A stretch of DNA of 36,000 bases. It comes from Globomyces pollinis-pini. Taxonomy: Eukaryota; Chytridiomycota; Chytridiomycetes; Rhizophydiales; Globomycetaceae. Positions 10,202-20,016 of the stretch are shown piece after piece; within the stretch, counting starts at the first letter, position 1, and each line of letters starts with the position of its first letter. The position numbers were made by a program, and so were the translations under genes. Location of the stretch: NCBI GenBank assembly GCA_025399215.1, contig MU621222.1, forward strand, positions 11,708 to 47,707. Direction: 5' to 3'. The notes beneath the pieces were generated by a model, which was given only the letters and a program-made list of their open reading frames with translations, was not told the origin of the DNA and made no database searches.

Positions 10202-11803
10202 ATGGACGATGAGCAAGTAAATGTCCTGCAACCGGTATAAAAACCACTCCTTTAAATAAATAGTGGGAAGAAGAATATAAAAAGAGTTGGGATATTCTAA
10301 AGGAGGATGATCAAGGAACTTTGACTAAAGCTGTTCATTCAATTAACCAACTGAAATTAGCAAAACGAAGGTATTCATTTGTTGTTGGATTTAATATAAA
10401 TCAGGTTCACTTATTAGAGTTTGGTTCTTATCGATTTAGGTTTGATTGGGTTGATTAACTTTGTAAGGTATTCAATAGTGGAACCACTCATATTTTCCAT
10501 TAGGTAATTCGAATCACTCAACAATACAAGGTTACTAAAGGATTCCGTCACCCTGCAACGTGGAATTATCAGACATGTCGTTGTATTAGTGGATTGTTCA
10601 AAGGCCATGGCTGATCAAGACCTTCGACCAAACAGATTAGAATGTACACTAGGACTCACAAGAGATTTTATCAACGAGTTCTTTATACACAACCCGCTAT
10701 CAATGCTAATGGTTGTTGGTATACGTGATGGATTAGCGGAACGGTTAGTTTAGATGAAATATCTCATTCAGATAGTTGGAGTGAATGGTCTGGAAATCCT
10801 GTAGAACTAATTAAACAATTAAAAAGTCGAGAGCATCGAACAGTACTGGGTGATTCTTCTTTACAAAACGGATTGGATTTATGCCACCAAGCGCTACAGT
10901 TTGCATTATTTTAGAAAGATAACATTTTAGGTACCAATTCAAACTATCAATAACTATTCAGGTACTTGAATTTATTCTAATGGTACCATAGGTATATACC
11001 CAATCATATTTCAAGGGAAATCGTCACATTATATGGCAGTCTAAGTACTTGCGATCCAAATGATATATCAGTGACAATACAGAAACTAAAACTGGACAGA
11101 GTCCGGGTTAGTTTTATTGGATTATCAGCACAAATAAAACTATGTCAAATAATTGCAGCAGAGACCAATGGTTAGAAATCAATTCTTGCTAATTCTAAAT
11201 TTTCTAGGTATCTTTAGTATAGCTAATTTAAAATCAAAGGTTAGCTCATTTGAATTTATAGATTTTAGGGGTGTATGATATTGTCATCAACGAGAGTCAC
11301 TATAAGGATCTATTATTTAGTCACATCCCACCACCACCACTGAGCAACAACAGTTCATTTCACATGATCCAAATGGGATTCCCAATTTTGCAAGAGTTTG
11401 ATCATATGATACTCTGTTCCTGGTAATTCGTCTGTGACGATACTGATACGTTTTAGTCATCAAAGATTAATTAAACAAGGACAACTATGTCCTAAATGTA
11501 AAAGCATAGTATGTGAGATACCCAGAGATTGTCCTGTATGTTCATTGACACTAGTATCTTCACCATCTCTCACTCGATCTTATCATCATTTGTTTCCAGT
11601 ATCAGTATTTCAAGAAAAGAAGTAAAAATTGTGAGCTTTAACGTGATAGAGGACTTATTGGAGGATGTTTTGGATGTAGTTCTGATTTTGAGGGTCAAAA
11701 TGGAGTTGGTTATCAATGTTTACAATGTCATCATAGTTTTTGCTTTGAATGCGATGTTTATATTCACGAAGGACTTTATAACTGCCCTGGCTGTTTATGC
11801 TAA
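10202..11803 (+). CDS. SSL1: TFIIH core subunit SSL1/p44 (GTF2H2)
   Basis: Eight exons (10202-10216, 10264-10370, 10531-10743, 10776-10898, 10992-11170, 11269-11422, 11457-11621, 11650-11803) total 1110 nt, 369 residues, in one frame. Order: WEEEYKKSWDILKEDDQG at the N-terminus, then a von Willebrand A-like domain starting QRGIIRHVVVLVDCS and including RPNRLECTL and SGNP, then SREIVTLYGSLSTCDPND and FIGLSAQI, then a CPKC..CPVC zinc finger with SLTRSYHHLFPV, and a final Cys/His-rich RING-like module. This matches SSL1/p44 end to end (human protein 395 aa). It is a structural subunit of TFIIH that stimulates the XPD helicase in transcription initiation and nucleotide-excision repair. Three of seven intron positions are tandem arrays. 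Confidence 0.93.
10371..10530 (+). other. Five-block tandem intron array (34+35+28+36+27 nt)
   Basis: Blocks 10371-10404, 10405-10439, 10440-10467, 10468-10503 and 10504-10530 each start GT and end AG, and abut as AG|GT four times. Removing all 160 nt joins AKR to RLLKDSVTLQRGIIR, exactly the continuity expected for SSL1. No internal segment adds plausible protein. Confidence 0.75.
10899..10991 (+). other. Three-block tandem intron array (32+31+30 nt)
   Basis: Blocks 10899-10930, 10931-10961 and 10962-10991 are contiguous GT..AG units. Removal joins CHQALQ to YIPNHISRE in phase, matching the p44 family. TCTAAT in the third block is a possible branch element. Confidence 0.72.
11171..11268 (+). 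other. Three-block tandem intron array (37+32+29 nt)
   Basis: Blocks 11171-11207, 11208-11239 and 11240-11268 abut as AG|GT. Removal joins AAETN to GVYDIVINESHY, as expected for p44. GCTAAT occurs in the first two blocks and TTGAAT in the third. Confidence 0.74.
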
Positions 11804-12098
11804 TAAAGACTCTTTGGTTCTTTGATATTTGTATTTGTTATTCATTTATGTTTGTGTAATCAATCCGTTTCCGTCTAATCCGTTTTTTTAAAGAATTCAA
11901 GTGCTGTTCTAATGGCAGTAAAAGCATTGAACGCGCTTGCAAGAGTGTAATAATGCAGCATAGTTGATTACCTCTCACTTAATACTCTTTACTCTATACA
12001 ATTTCTTCTGGCCTCTAATTACATATTGGCCACCAGTTTGTCACACCCTCCTTTCATTTAAATTTTCATCAGTTTTACTTTTTAATCATTTCCTGCTG

Positions 12099-13741
12099 AT
12101 GGTATTTGATTGATTGCTTATTCATTTTTAGGATAACAAACAAACTTTCTTTTTCGGTGTTACTTCAGGAGTCGCTCTCGTTGCTACGGTGCAATACTTG
12201 GTATCTTTACTAGCAACTAAACCTGTCGTTGCTGGCCAACAATTCATCTCTCATAAAGATCCTCTAAGAAAAAGACCTAAAGTCTTACAATCCCAAATGG
12301 ATTCAGAAACTCCAAATAGGCCAACTTCCGCTCTCCCTGGTTCTTTACTATCTACATTAGATACACAATTGACTGTACCTTCTTCAAAACTACAGAAAAT
12401 CGTATTACATATGGTTTCGGAATTCAAGAAAGGTTTGCAATCCGATGGAGAACAGATTGCCATGTTACCATCTTATGTTGTCAATCGACCAACGGGTAAC
12501 GAAACTGGAGTTTACTTGGCCTTGGACCTTGGTGGAACTAACTTCAGGTATGAATCCATCAACATTTTAATGTTTTATAGAGTATGTCGCGTTAATCTTG
12601 AAGGTTATGGAAATATTCGTATGTCACAGGCAAAGTATACCATCACAGATGAACTCAAGACTGGTGCTGGTACTAAATTATTCGATTTCCTTGCAGAATG
12701 TGTTGCTTCTTTTTGTCGCGACCAAAACATTCCAACTGATGTAAAAACCTCCTTAGGATTTACCTTTTCTTTCCCAGTTATTCAAAGTTCCATTAACACT
12801 GGTATTATGGAATAATTTATTAAGCTTTGTAGGAAAGTTGACACAATGGAACAAAGGGTTTACTTGTTCGGGTGTAGTTGGAGTAGATGTGGTAGATTTG
12901 TTACAAGCATCATTCAAGAAAAAAGGACTTAATATTGATATTAAGGCCATTGTCAATGATACAGTCGGTACCTTAATTGCTCATGCCTACACCGATCCAC
13001 AAACATACATTGGTGTCATCTTGGGCACAGGTACCAATGCTGCATATGTTGAAAAGGTTGATAATATTCGTAAATGGGGCACTGGAAACGGAGAAGTGGT
13101 TATCAATACTGAATGGGGTGCATATAACGAACCATCTATTTTGCCATTGACTCCATGGGATAAACTTTTGGATCGTCGTACCAACAACCCTGGTAAGCAA
13201 GTGTTTGAAAAGATGATTTCCGGCTTATACTTGGGCGAGCTTGTTCGTTTGATCCTTGTGGATCTCATAAAAGCTGGAGAATTGTTTGGTGGAAAAGGAT
13301 CTGACGAATTGCTTAAGACTCACAACTTTGACACTGCATACATGTCACGTATTGAACGGTAAATAATTTCATGTTTCTAATTTGTTTAGTGATCATTCCC
13401 TATCACTTTCTGATACTCGTCAATTATTGGAAGATGTATTGAATGTCCCAAACACCTCTTATGATGATCGTCGTATTGTCAAACATGTCTGTGAACTTGT
13501 TGGTACTAGAGCAGCAAGATTATCTGCTGCAGGTATTGCTGCACTGGTAACCAAGATCAATCGTTTGGATGCATGTACAGTTGCAATTGATGGATCGCTT
13601 TTTGAACACTATCCTCACTTTGGTAACCGTATGAGAGATGCGTTGCGTGAAATCCTTGGAATTACTGCACAAAATATTGTATTAGAACAAGCCAGAGATG
13701 GATCTGGGCAAGGTGCCGCTCTTATTGCTGCTTTAGCTTAA
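12099..13741 (+). CDS. HXK: Hexokinase with N-terminal hydrophobic anchor (copy 1)
   Basis: Exons 12099-12101, 12132-12547, 12581-12801, 12833-13358 and 13390-13741 encode 505 residues. The first coding exon is only the ATG. The 33-nt second intron has no stop and would be translated if overlooked. Motifs: LALDLGGTNFR near residue 133 (phosphate binding), GFTFSFP, FTCSGVVGVDVV, catalytic Asp about 256 in VNDTVGTL, and LGTGTNAAYVE. The enzyme phosphorylates glucose at the first step of glycolysis. Residues ~5-25 (FFFGVTSGVALVATVQYLVSL) form a hydrophobic segment not typical of yeast hexokinases, suggesting attachment to an organelle membrane, perhaps the outer mitochondrial membrane. An inverted paralogue lies at 20017-21647. 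Confidence 0.93.
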
Positions 13742-13827
13742 ACCAATAAAATATACATTGAAAAGAAGAATTATAAGAGTGTTTGAGATTTGTTAAAAAA
13801 GACGCGATTTTAATATTTTACACAAAC

Positions 13828-14517
13828 ATGTTTGAATTGAATGAGCAAGAAATACAAAAGTTATACACTTGGATTGATAGCGCTCAATTTTCCAGACCCA
13901 AGAAGAATCTGACCAGGGATTTTTCAGATGGAGGTAACTTTCTACACAGTTCAAAAAAGTTAATGTTAGTTGCTTGTGCGGAACTAATCCATCATTTTAT
14001 TCCCAAGCTGGTTGAATTGCATAACTATTCATCTGCAAATTCTGTATCCCAGAAATTATACAATTGGAATACTTTAAATTGTAAATACATTTAATTGATG
14101 ATAAAATTAGATAAGGTTTTCAAGAAACTTGGCTATCAAACTAGTGAAGAGATTATAAAATCAATAGTTGCCATGCGACCAGGTTACATTGAATATTTAC
14201 TGTATGATTTACGTAACAAAGTATATTCTCTACAATAATGATAGGTTCAAGAATATCTCACTCAAATTCCTTCCAAAACTCATCTTGAAACTTTACCTAA
14301 AGAATCGCCTACTAATATCACACCAAGACCAAAATCGAAATTGAAATTACATGAATTGGAAATGATTGAACGTGATCCATTGTTAAATCCTATCGTCAAG
14401 GAGTTGAATGAAACCATTAGAGTCTTGAGTTTAAAGGTAACTAAATTAGAAGAATTATTGGAATTGAAAGATCATCGAATACATGATTTACTTTCCAAAT
14501 TACAAAGGAATGAATAA
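13828..14517 (+). CDS. SPEF1: SPEF1/CLAMP-like flagellar CH-domain protein
   Basis: Exons 13828-13933, 13970-14080, 14111-14220 and 14245-14517 (introns 36, 30 and 24 nt) give 199 residues. The start reads LYTWIDSAQFSRPKKNLTRDFSDG, then HHFIPKLVELHNYSSANS, then KLYNWNTLN: the signature of the SPEF1 calponin-homology domain. The C-terminus (ELNETIRVLSLKVTKLEELL, then KDHRIHDLLSKLQ) matches the short coiled coil typical of the family. SPEF1 bundles microtubules in the axonemal central apparatus, so the organism very likely makes flagellated cells. The 24-nt third intron is the shortest I could place here. The ATG at 13828 is the first that gives the family N-terminus. Confidence 0.9.
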
Positions 14518-15052
14518 ACGTTTAATGATATTGAATTGAAATGAATTGATTTTTAATGTGGAAAGTTCAATTAGAAATATTTTTCGAATTCATCTCTTCT
14601 CTGTGGATAGGTTTATCCATCGTCCTCTCATATGATCACGTACTTTGGTAGTTGTAACCATCATGTGATTCACCAATTGGGGTTTTTAGCTAGTAAAGGG
14701 CACTAAATTAGATTTTGCATTTAGCTTGATGATCAATCACAAATTATTCTTCGTGAACTTAATTGATTACCAATCTCTCTTGATCTTGCTCATTGACACA
14801 GCGTTTCACTTTACCATTTCCATTGTGCAGGATGACCTATGACCTTCGGTCAATGAATAATGTCATCTAAGCCTAGCACCTGATCAGCTATCTTTAATCC
14901 AGTCACATTATTTTATCTCAGGTGATTCTCTCCTTTTGACTCAATTCCTGTCCGTGTGTAGTATCGTGACTGAACACAACACCGTTGATGAACTGAGAAC
15001 CTTGTATTTAAACAGTTACTGATTGAATTTTAAACGATATCTTTAAACAAAA
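14518..15052. promoter_or_regulatory. Intergenic/promoter region of the GH7 gene
   Basis: A 535-bp region without a supported gene. A TATA-like TATTTAAA lies at 15005-15012, about 40 bp before the GH7 start codon. A short palindrome TGACC-TTC-GGTCA sits at 14840-14852, with another TGACC just before it. These are candidate core-promoter and transcription-factor sites, by pattern only. Confidence 0.4.
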
Positions 15053-16528
15053 ATGAAAATTGTTTCTTTAACTGTTTTTGCAACTATTGCCAGTGGTACT
15101 ACTTTCAAACGCGATACTGCATGTGCTGCCGAATATCAACAATGTGGTGGAAAACAACATACGGGTGCTACATGTTGTCAATCTGGGTTGATCTGTAATG
15201 TGATCAATGAATACTATTCTCAATGTAATCGAGCTCCTCTACCACCTCCATCTACTACCGATTCTCAACCTCCTCGTCCAACCACTTCTCCAAATCCTCC
15301 AGCCAGTGGAAAAATTCGTCCTGGTACTGTCAAAAAGAATTTCAATCCTCCGTTCGCAATCAAAACTGATGGAATCAATGTCAATAGTGCTGTGACTATT
15401 GATGCTAACTGGAGATGGGTTCACGATAAAGATTACAGGAACTGCTATGATGGGAAATGGGGAAGTCAATGTCAAGATCCAGCAACTTGTGCTGCTCAAT
15501 GTGTACTTGAAGGTGTTGAAGAAGCTGATTGGAAATCTACTTATGGTATTACATTCCCTGATGAAAAGAGTGTACAACTCAATCTTGTCACCGGTACAAA
15601 TATTGGATCTAGATTGTATCTTCTTGATAGTACCAAGAATTCTTACTATGGATTCAATCCCATGAATCGTGAGTTTCACTTTACTGTGGATTCATCTAAG
15701 CTTGGATGTGGATTGAATGGTGCTCTTTACTTTGTGACTATGGATTTGACTTCTGAAGATACAACTGCAGCCGGACCTGCTTATGGAGTTGGATATGCTG
15801 ATGCTCAATGTCCAGCTGATATCAAATACATCAATGGTATCCCAAATGTTAGTAATCCACCATTACAAATCTGTTCTCCTGAAATGGATCTTTGGGAAGC
15901 CAACAAGTTCTCCAATGCGTTCACTCCTCATCCATGTGCGACTCCATTGAAGGCAACTGTTTGTAATGGCCTTGAATGTGGTAATGGAAGTGATCGTCAA
16001 AATGGATTATGTGATAAAGATGGTGCTGATTATAATCCTTATCGAGGTGGTAATACTACCTTTTATGGTCCATCTTCAACAAACGTAATTGATTCTACCA
16101 AACCTATCAAAGTCATCACTCAATTCATTACCAAGAACAATGCAGACGATGGTGATTTGGTCAAGATTCAACGATTCTATCAACAAGGCGGTAAAACATT
16201 CTATGGTGGTATGATGACTGATACATTCAATGACCTTCAAAAAGATCTATTTAAAGATCCAAATACATTCAAACGATTGGGAGGAATGAAACAAATGGGA
16301 GTGAGCTTACGTAACAAGATGGTTTTGGTGATGAGTATCTGGGGGGATACCGTGACCAATATGGAATGGTTAGATTCTTCAGTACCAGCTGGATCTAAAG
16401 AACCTGGACATGTTCGTGGAGTTTGTCCACCTGGTAAAACTTATCAAGATTCTATTGATCCTAAAGCATCTGTTACTTATAGTGACATTCAACTCAACAA
16501 AATTGTGAACTACCAAACTGCAAATTAA
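15053..16528 (+). CDS. Secreted GH7 cellulase with N-terminal CBM1
   Basis: A single uninterrupted exon of 491 codons. Residues 1 to ~17 are a signal peptide. Residues ~24-60 form a fungal CBM1 cellulose-binding module (YQQCGGKQHTGATCC through SQC). A Pro/Thr/Ser linker runs to ~88, and the rest is the GH7 catalytic domain. The catalytic motif PEMDLWEAN places the nucleophile at Glu277, Asp279 and the acid/base at Glu282; the cysteine pattern and GGMMTDTF and MVLVMSIWGD segments also fit. GH7 enzymes are cellobiohydrolases or endoglucanases that release cellobiose or cut cellulose chains; I cannot judge the loops that separate the two. The CBM1 is at the N-terminus rather than the C-terminal position usual in ascomycete Cel7A. 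Absence of introns is notable beside its intron-rich neighbours. Confidence 0.95.
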   Translation: MKIVSLTVFATIASGTTFKRDTACAAEYQQCGGKQHTGATCCQSGLICNVINEYYSQCNRAPLPPPSTTDSQPPRPTTSPNPPASGKIRPGTVKKNFNPPFAIKTDGINVNSAVTIDANWRWVHDKDYRNCYDGKWGSQCQDPATCAAQCVLEGVEEADWKSTYGITFPDEKSVQLNLVTGTNIGSRLYLLDSTKNSYYGFNPMNREFHFTVDSSKLGCGLNGALYFVTMDLTSEDTTAAGPAYGVGYADAQCPADIKYINGIPNVSNPPLQICSPEMDLWEANKFSNAFTPHPCATPLKATVCNGLECGNGSDRQNGLCDKDGADYNPYRGGNTTFYGPSSTNVIDSTKPIKVITQFITKNNADDGDLVKIQRFYQQGGKTFYGGMMTDTFNDLQKDLFKDPNTFKRLGGMKQMGVSLRNKMVLVMSIWGDTVTNMEWLDSSVPAGSKEPGHVRGVCPPGKTYQDSIDPKASVTYSDIQLNKIVNYQTAN

Positions 16529-16762
16529 CATTTCTATTCATAACGTATAGAATAAATTTCTGATCAAAATGATAATCATTGTTGTTTACTTACTGTCTTG
16601 AGATGATTTCTATACTTTAGTGAATATACCTATATATTGATCGTAGTGGATGAATTCCATGGACAAGATTTTCACAGAATTCAAAGTCGTGTTTAGATAC
16701 TAAAATGATACGGGTAAAATAAGAATGCAGTTGTATATATCATTTTATTAGTTTTGATCTCT

Positions 16763-19684
16763 TTAAGGCTTTTCAACAGTCACGACTAATGGTACTTGTT
16801 CATGATTTGGAGCTGGAGGAATTCCATAATATTTGCGTTTGAAGAATTTGTAAATCTCTGATATAATCAAAAACACCACAACTTGGGCCAAAAGTATAAT
16901 CCACCATCCAGGTGCAAAGCTTGATTGTTCAAACACGTAGACATTGACTTGTGGAATAAATGCTGTTGGGATAGTCATTGCAATTCCAAAAGCTATGGCA
17001 CCCCACAAGTAATAATTTTGGACTTGATCTTTACGAAAGGCAGAAAGACGCAAATGTCGACAGTTGAATCCATGGACAAGAATTAGTAAAGAGAGTGAGT
17101 AGAATGAAAGGGCCCTAGCAGCATATACTGGTTCACATACACCTTCAGTAAATTCTTTACCACAACGGGGAGGAATATTATGTATTCCAACATCATGATG
17201 GAGCGAGGCAATAAAAGTACCCAAAGAAAAACTTCCCAACCAAAACCCATAAAAGAAGAGATCAATTAAGGTATGAGTGTTAATAATCGAAGATCCAGCT
17301 TTGCGAGGAGGATGTTGCATGATATCAGAAGCAGGTGCTTCCACCCCAAGAGCGAGGGCAACAGGTGACGAAGTGATCATATTCAACCATAATATCTGAA
17401 TAGCTGACATTGGAAAAACAGTATGGCCTTCACTATCACGAATGGCTAGACCAAATATAAGGACAATAACTTCAGATACATTTCCTGAGAGTAAATGCAA
17501 TGCAATTTGAGTGATGTTTGTAAATATACACCTGCCTTCTCGAACGGCAGAAAGAATTGATCGAAAATTATCATCTGTTAATGTAATTGCAGAAGCTTGC
17601 TTTGTTACTTCCGATCCAGTAAGTCCCATAGCAATACCAATATCCGCTTGTTTAACTGCTGGTGCGTCATTGACCCCATCACCAGTCATTGCAACATATT
17701 TACCCCGTCGGTGTAAAGCTCCAACGAGACGAACTTTTGATTCTGGAGCACATCGAGCAAGAACAAGTGGCAGTTTCTCCAATTGGTCGATTTCATTATC
17801 GGTCATTTGATCAAAATGAGACGCAATCATAACTAATGGACTTCCAGGTGGATCAGTAGGCAAAAGAATACCAACTTCACGTGCAATCGCTTCAGCTGTT
17901 TTGGGATGGTCACCAGTAGCCATGTGAACAACAATTCCAGCAGTACGACATTCTTGAACAGAAGGAAGTGATTCTGGTCGAGGTGGGTCGTAAATAGCAA
18001 CCAGTCCCACAAACACCATTTCGGATTCAGCATCTTGACGAGCCATACCTTCGACGTGAGGAACGTGTGTGTGTTTTGTAGCCATAGCCAAGACTCTCAT
18101 TCCTTTTCCGGCAAAGTCTTCCATAATATCGATGATCGATTTGGTTTTTTCTGGAGTTATAGGATGAATCTGTCCATTTTCAGAATATTTATGACATTGA
18201 GAGATAATCATATCCAAGGCACCTTTTGAAAAATAAACATACTTCTCCCCATGCTTGTAAACAGTGGTCATTCGTTTCACTGATGAATCAAAAGGGTATT
18301 CGTGGATAAATTCGTAGTCTTTTCCCACCAGGTCAGCTTTCAAGAAACTCATTTTCGCAGCCAATACTTGAAGTGCAATTTCTGTTGGAGCTCCGGTGGC
18401 TTTCCATTGATTAGTTTTCTTGTCGATGAACAAATTTGATGTGGTACATAACGAAGCAACCAAAAGCCCCGATTTCAATTCTTCGCGTGAATTTACCATC
18501 TCAGGACTGATTTCAATTTCTTCTTCTCCTTTAAGATGTAAAACTTTGCCCACTGGAGCAATTGGTTCACCAGAGATTTTGTACATCATACCCCCAAAAC
18601 TAGCAAACCTAGCCACCATTTTACCTTCGGTTAATGTCCCAGTTTTGTCCGAGCAGATATTAGTAACTTGACCAACAGCTTCCATTGCAGGTAATTTACG
18701 AACCAGTGCTTTTTGCTTACTCATACGGCTTAAACCAAGAGCGAGGACAACAGTAATAACGGCAGGCAATCCTTCAGGCAAAAGAGCGATACCTACAGAA
18801 ATAGCATACAAGAACGTATCAGTCGACCATTGAAATTTTTCAATGGCAAAGACAAAAATACCCAACACAACAGCAGCCACGACACAAAAAATCATCAATC
18901 GATCAAGTGTAATCATCAATGGAGTTTTTTTCGGTTTCTTTTCACCTTCAGATACCAAAGTTGCAATTTTCCCAACCTCTGTTTTAAAAGCTATACTAAT
19001 CACAACTCCAGTACCACGACCTTTGACTATTTTGGAATTCATGTATGCTAAATTCACACGGTCTCCTACAGATGGTTCTTCTTCTCCACGAACAAGTGCT
19101 CTGGTGTTTTTGGGAATCGGAAGTGATTCTCCAGTCAAGAAAGCTTCATCAGTTTCCAAATTGACAGCATCAATTAACCGTAAATCTGCAGGACATATCG
19201 CGCCAGTTTCAAGAGTTAATATATCACCAGGTACTACTTGAGAGGAAGGGATCTCTTGAAGCATTCCATCTCGTAAAACCTTGGCAGTTGGTGAAGTCAT
19301 TTGACGTAACGCATCCATAGTCTTTTCAGATCTATATTCTTGCATAAATCCAATACCAGAGTTGGTGATGATGACCAACAATAAAACACCGACTTTAACC
19401 CAGTCTAGAACAGCCAAAGAAACGATTAATGCACCGATTAAAACAGCATTCATATAATTGAAGATATTTTCAAACAAGACTTTCCAGATTGATGGACCAG
19501 TATCACCTTCAAGTTTATTTTCACCGAAACGTAATTTATTTGCAGTAACTTGATCAGCAGAAAGTCCAGAGTGCGCTTTCACGTTAAAATGTTCGAGAGT
19601 TTGTTGAATCGTCCAAAAATGAGTTTTTAAATCATCCAAAGAATTATTTAAGGGTGTCACTTCTTCTACTGTTATCTGCATCAT
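16763..19684 (-). CDS. ENA1: P2-type cation ATPase, most like P2D (ENA) Na+/K+ efflux pumps
   Basis: One exon of 973 codons. Features: an N-terminal cation-ATPase domain, actuator motif LTGESLP, TM4 motif PEGLP, phosphorylation site CSDKTGTLTEGK with Asp346, nucleotide-domain KGAL, hinge MTGDGVNDAPA, and about ten membrane helices ending in a basic tail. The SVGDRVNLAYMNSKIVKGRG segment and a C-terminal stretch with ASDIMQHPPRKA resemble ENA-type P2D pumps. The intact PEGLP in TM4 is closer to Ca2+ pumps, so a Ca2+ or mixed specificity is possible. The likely role is export of Na+ or K+ at the plasma membrane. It is convergent with the GH7 gene, with 234 bp between the two stop codons. It has no introns, unlike most genes here. 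Confidence 0.88.
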   Translation of the reverse strand: MMQITVEEVTPLNNSLDDLKTHFWTIQQTLEHFNVKAHSGLSADQVTANKLRFGENKLEGDTGPSIWKVLFENIFNYMNAVLIGALIVSLAVLDWVKVGVLLLVIITNSGIGFMQEYRSEKTMDALRQMTSPTAKVLRDGMLQEIPSSQVVPGDILTLETGAICPADLRLIDAVNLETDEAFLTGESLPIPKNTRALVRGEEEPSVGDRVNLAYMNSKIVKGRGTGVVISIAFKTEVGKIATLVSEGEKKPKKTPLMITLDRLMIFCVVAAVVLGIFVFAIEKFQWSTDTFLYAISVGIALLPEGLPAVITVVLALGLSRMSKQKALVRKLPAMEAVGQVTNICSDKTGTLTEGKMVARFASFGGMMYKISGEPIAPVGKVLHLKGEEEIEISPEMVNSREELKSGLLVASLCTTSNLFIDKKTNQWKATGAPTEIALQVLAAKMSFLKADLVGKDYEFIHEYPFDSSVKRMTTVYKHGEKYVYFSKGALDMIISQCHKYSENGQIHPITPEKTKSIIDIMEDFAGKGMRVLAMATKHTHVPHVEGMARQDAESEMVFVGLVAIYDPPRPESLPSVQECRTAGIVVHMATGDHPKTAEAIAREVGILLPTDPPGSPLVMIASHFDQMTDNEIDQLEKLPLVLARCAPESKVRLVGALHRRGKYVAMTGDGVNDAPAVKQADIGIAMGLTGSEVTKQASAITLTDDNFRSILSAVREGRCIFTNITQIALHLLSGNVSEVIVLIFGLAIRDSEGHTVFPMSAIQILWLNMITSSPVALALGVEAPASDIMQHPPRKAGSSIINTHTLIDLFFYGFWLGSFSLGTFIASLHHDVGIHNIPPRCGKEFTEGVCEPVYAARALSFYSLSLLILVHGFNCRHLRLSAFRKDQVQNYYLWGAIAFGIAMTIPTAFIPQVNVYVFEQSSFAPGWWIILLAQVVVFLIISEIYKFFKRKYYGIPPAPNHEQVPLVVTVEKP

Positions 19685-20016
19685 TTATAAAAATTTTAGT
19701 AAAGAAGATTTGACGATCAAGATGACTTGGATAGTTAAAATGATTACAAAATGGATCGGATTTAAATAAATTTAACAGCCACCTCTTTTACTCCAAAAAC
19801 AAGACAACGGAACGAGCCCTTGGATTTTTTTAAATTGAGCCCATGAAATTGCATCTGCCTAGATCCGATTGATCTCAACATCACGCGTTTCCTAAACAGC
19901 TTTAATCAAACGTACAAATTTATTGGTGTTGAAACCTTATTACTCTCATTAAAATATTGTAAGATTATAGCAAGTATATTAAGTACATTACCATTCAGAA
20001 AAACAAAAAGTAGGTA
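19685..20016. other. Intergenic region between the ATPase start and hexokinase copy 2
   Basis: A 332-bp AT-rich spacer holding the presumed promoter of the minus-strand ATPase and the 3' flank of hexokinase copy 2. No further feature is visible. Confidence 0.5.

Noticed and set aside
10202..11803. Apparent gene desert with many stops between the SNARE and hexokinase genes
   Set aside because: Splicing of short introns yields a complete SSL1/p44 of 369 residues; it is not a desert or a pseudogene.
12548..12580. Lineage-specific 11-residue insertion in hexokinase after NFR
   Set aside because: It is a 33-nt stop-free intron, present at the same place in the paralogue; hexokinase homology is continuous without it.
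15239..15679. 146-codon minus-strand frame opposite the GH7 gene
   Set aside because: Antisense shadow of a strongly supported coding exon; composition is that of complementary codons.
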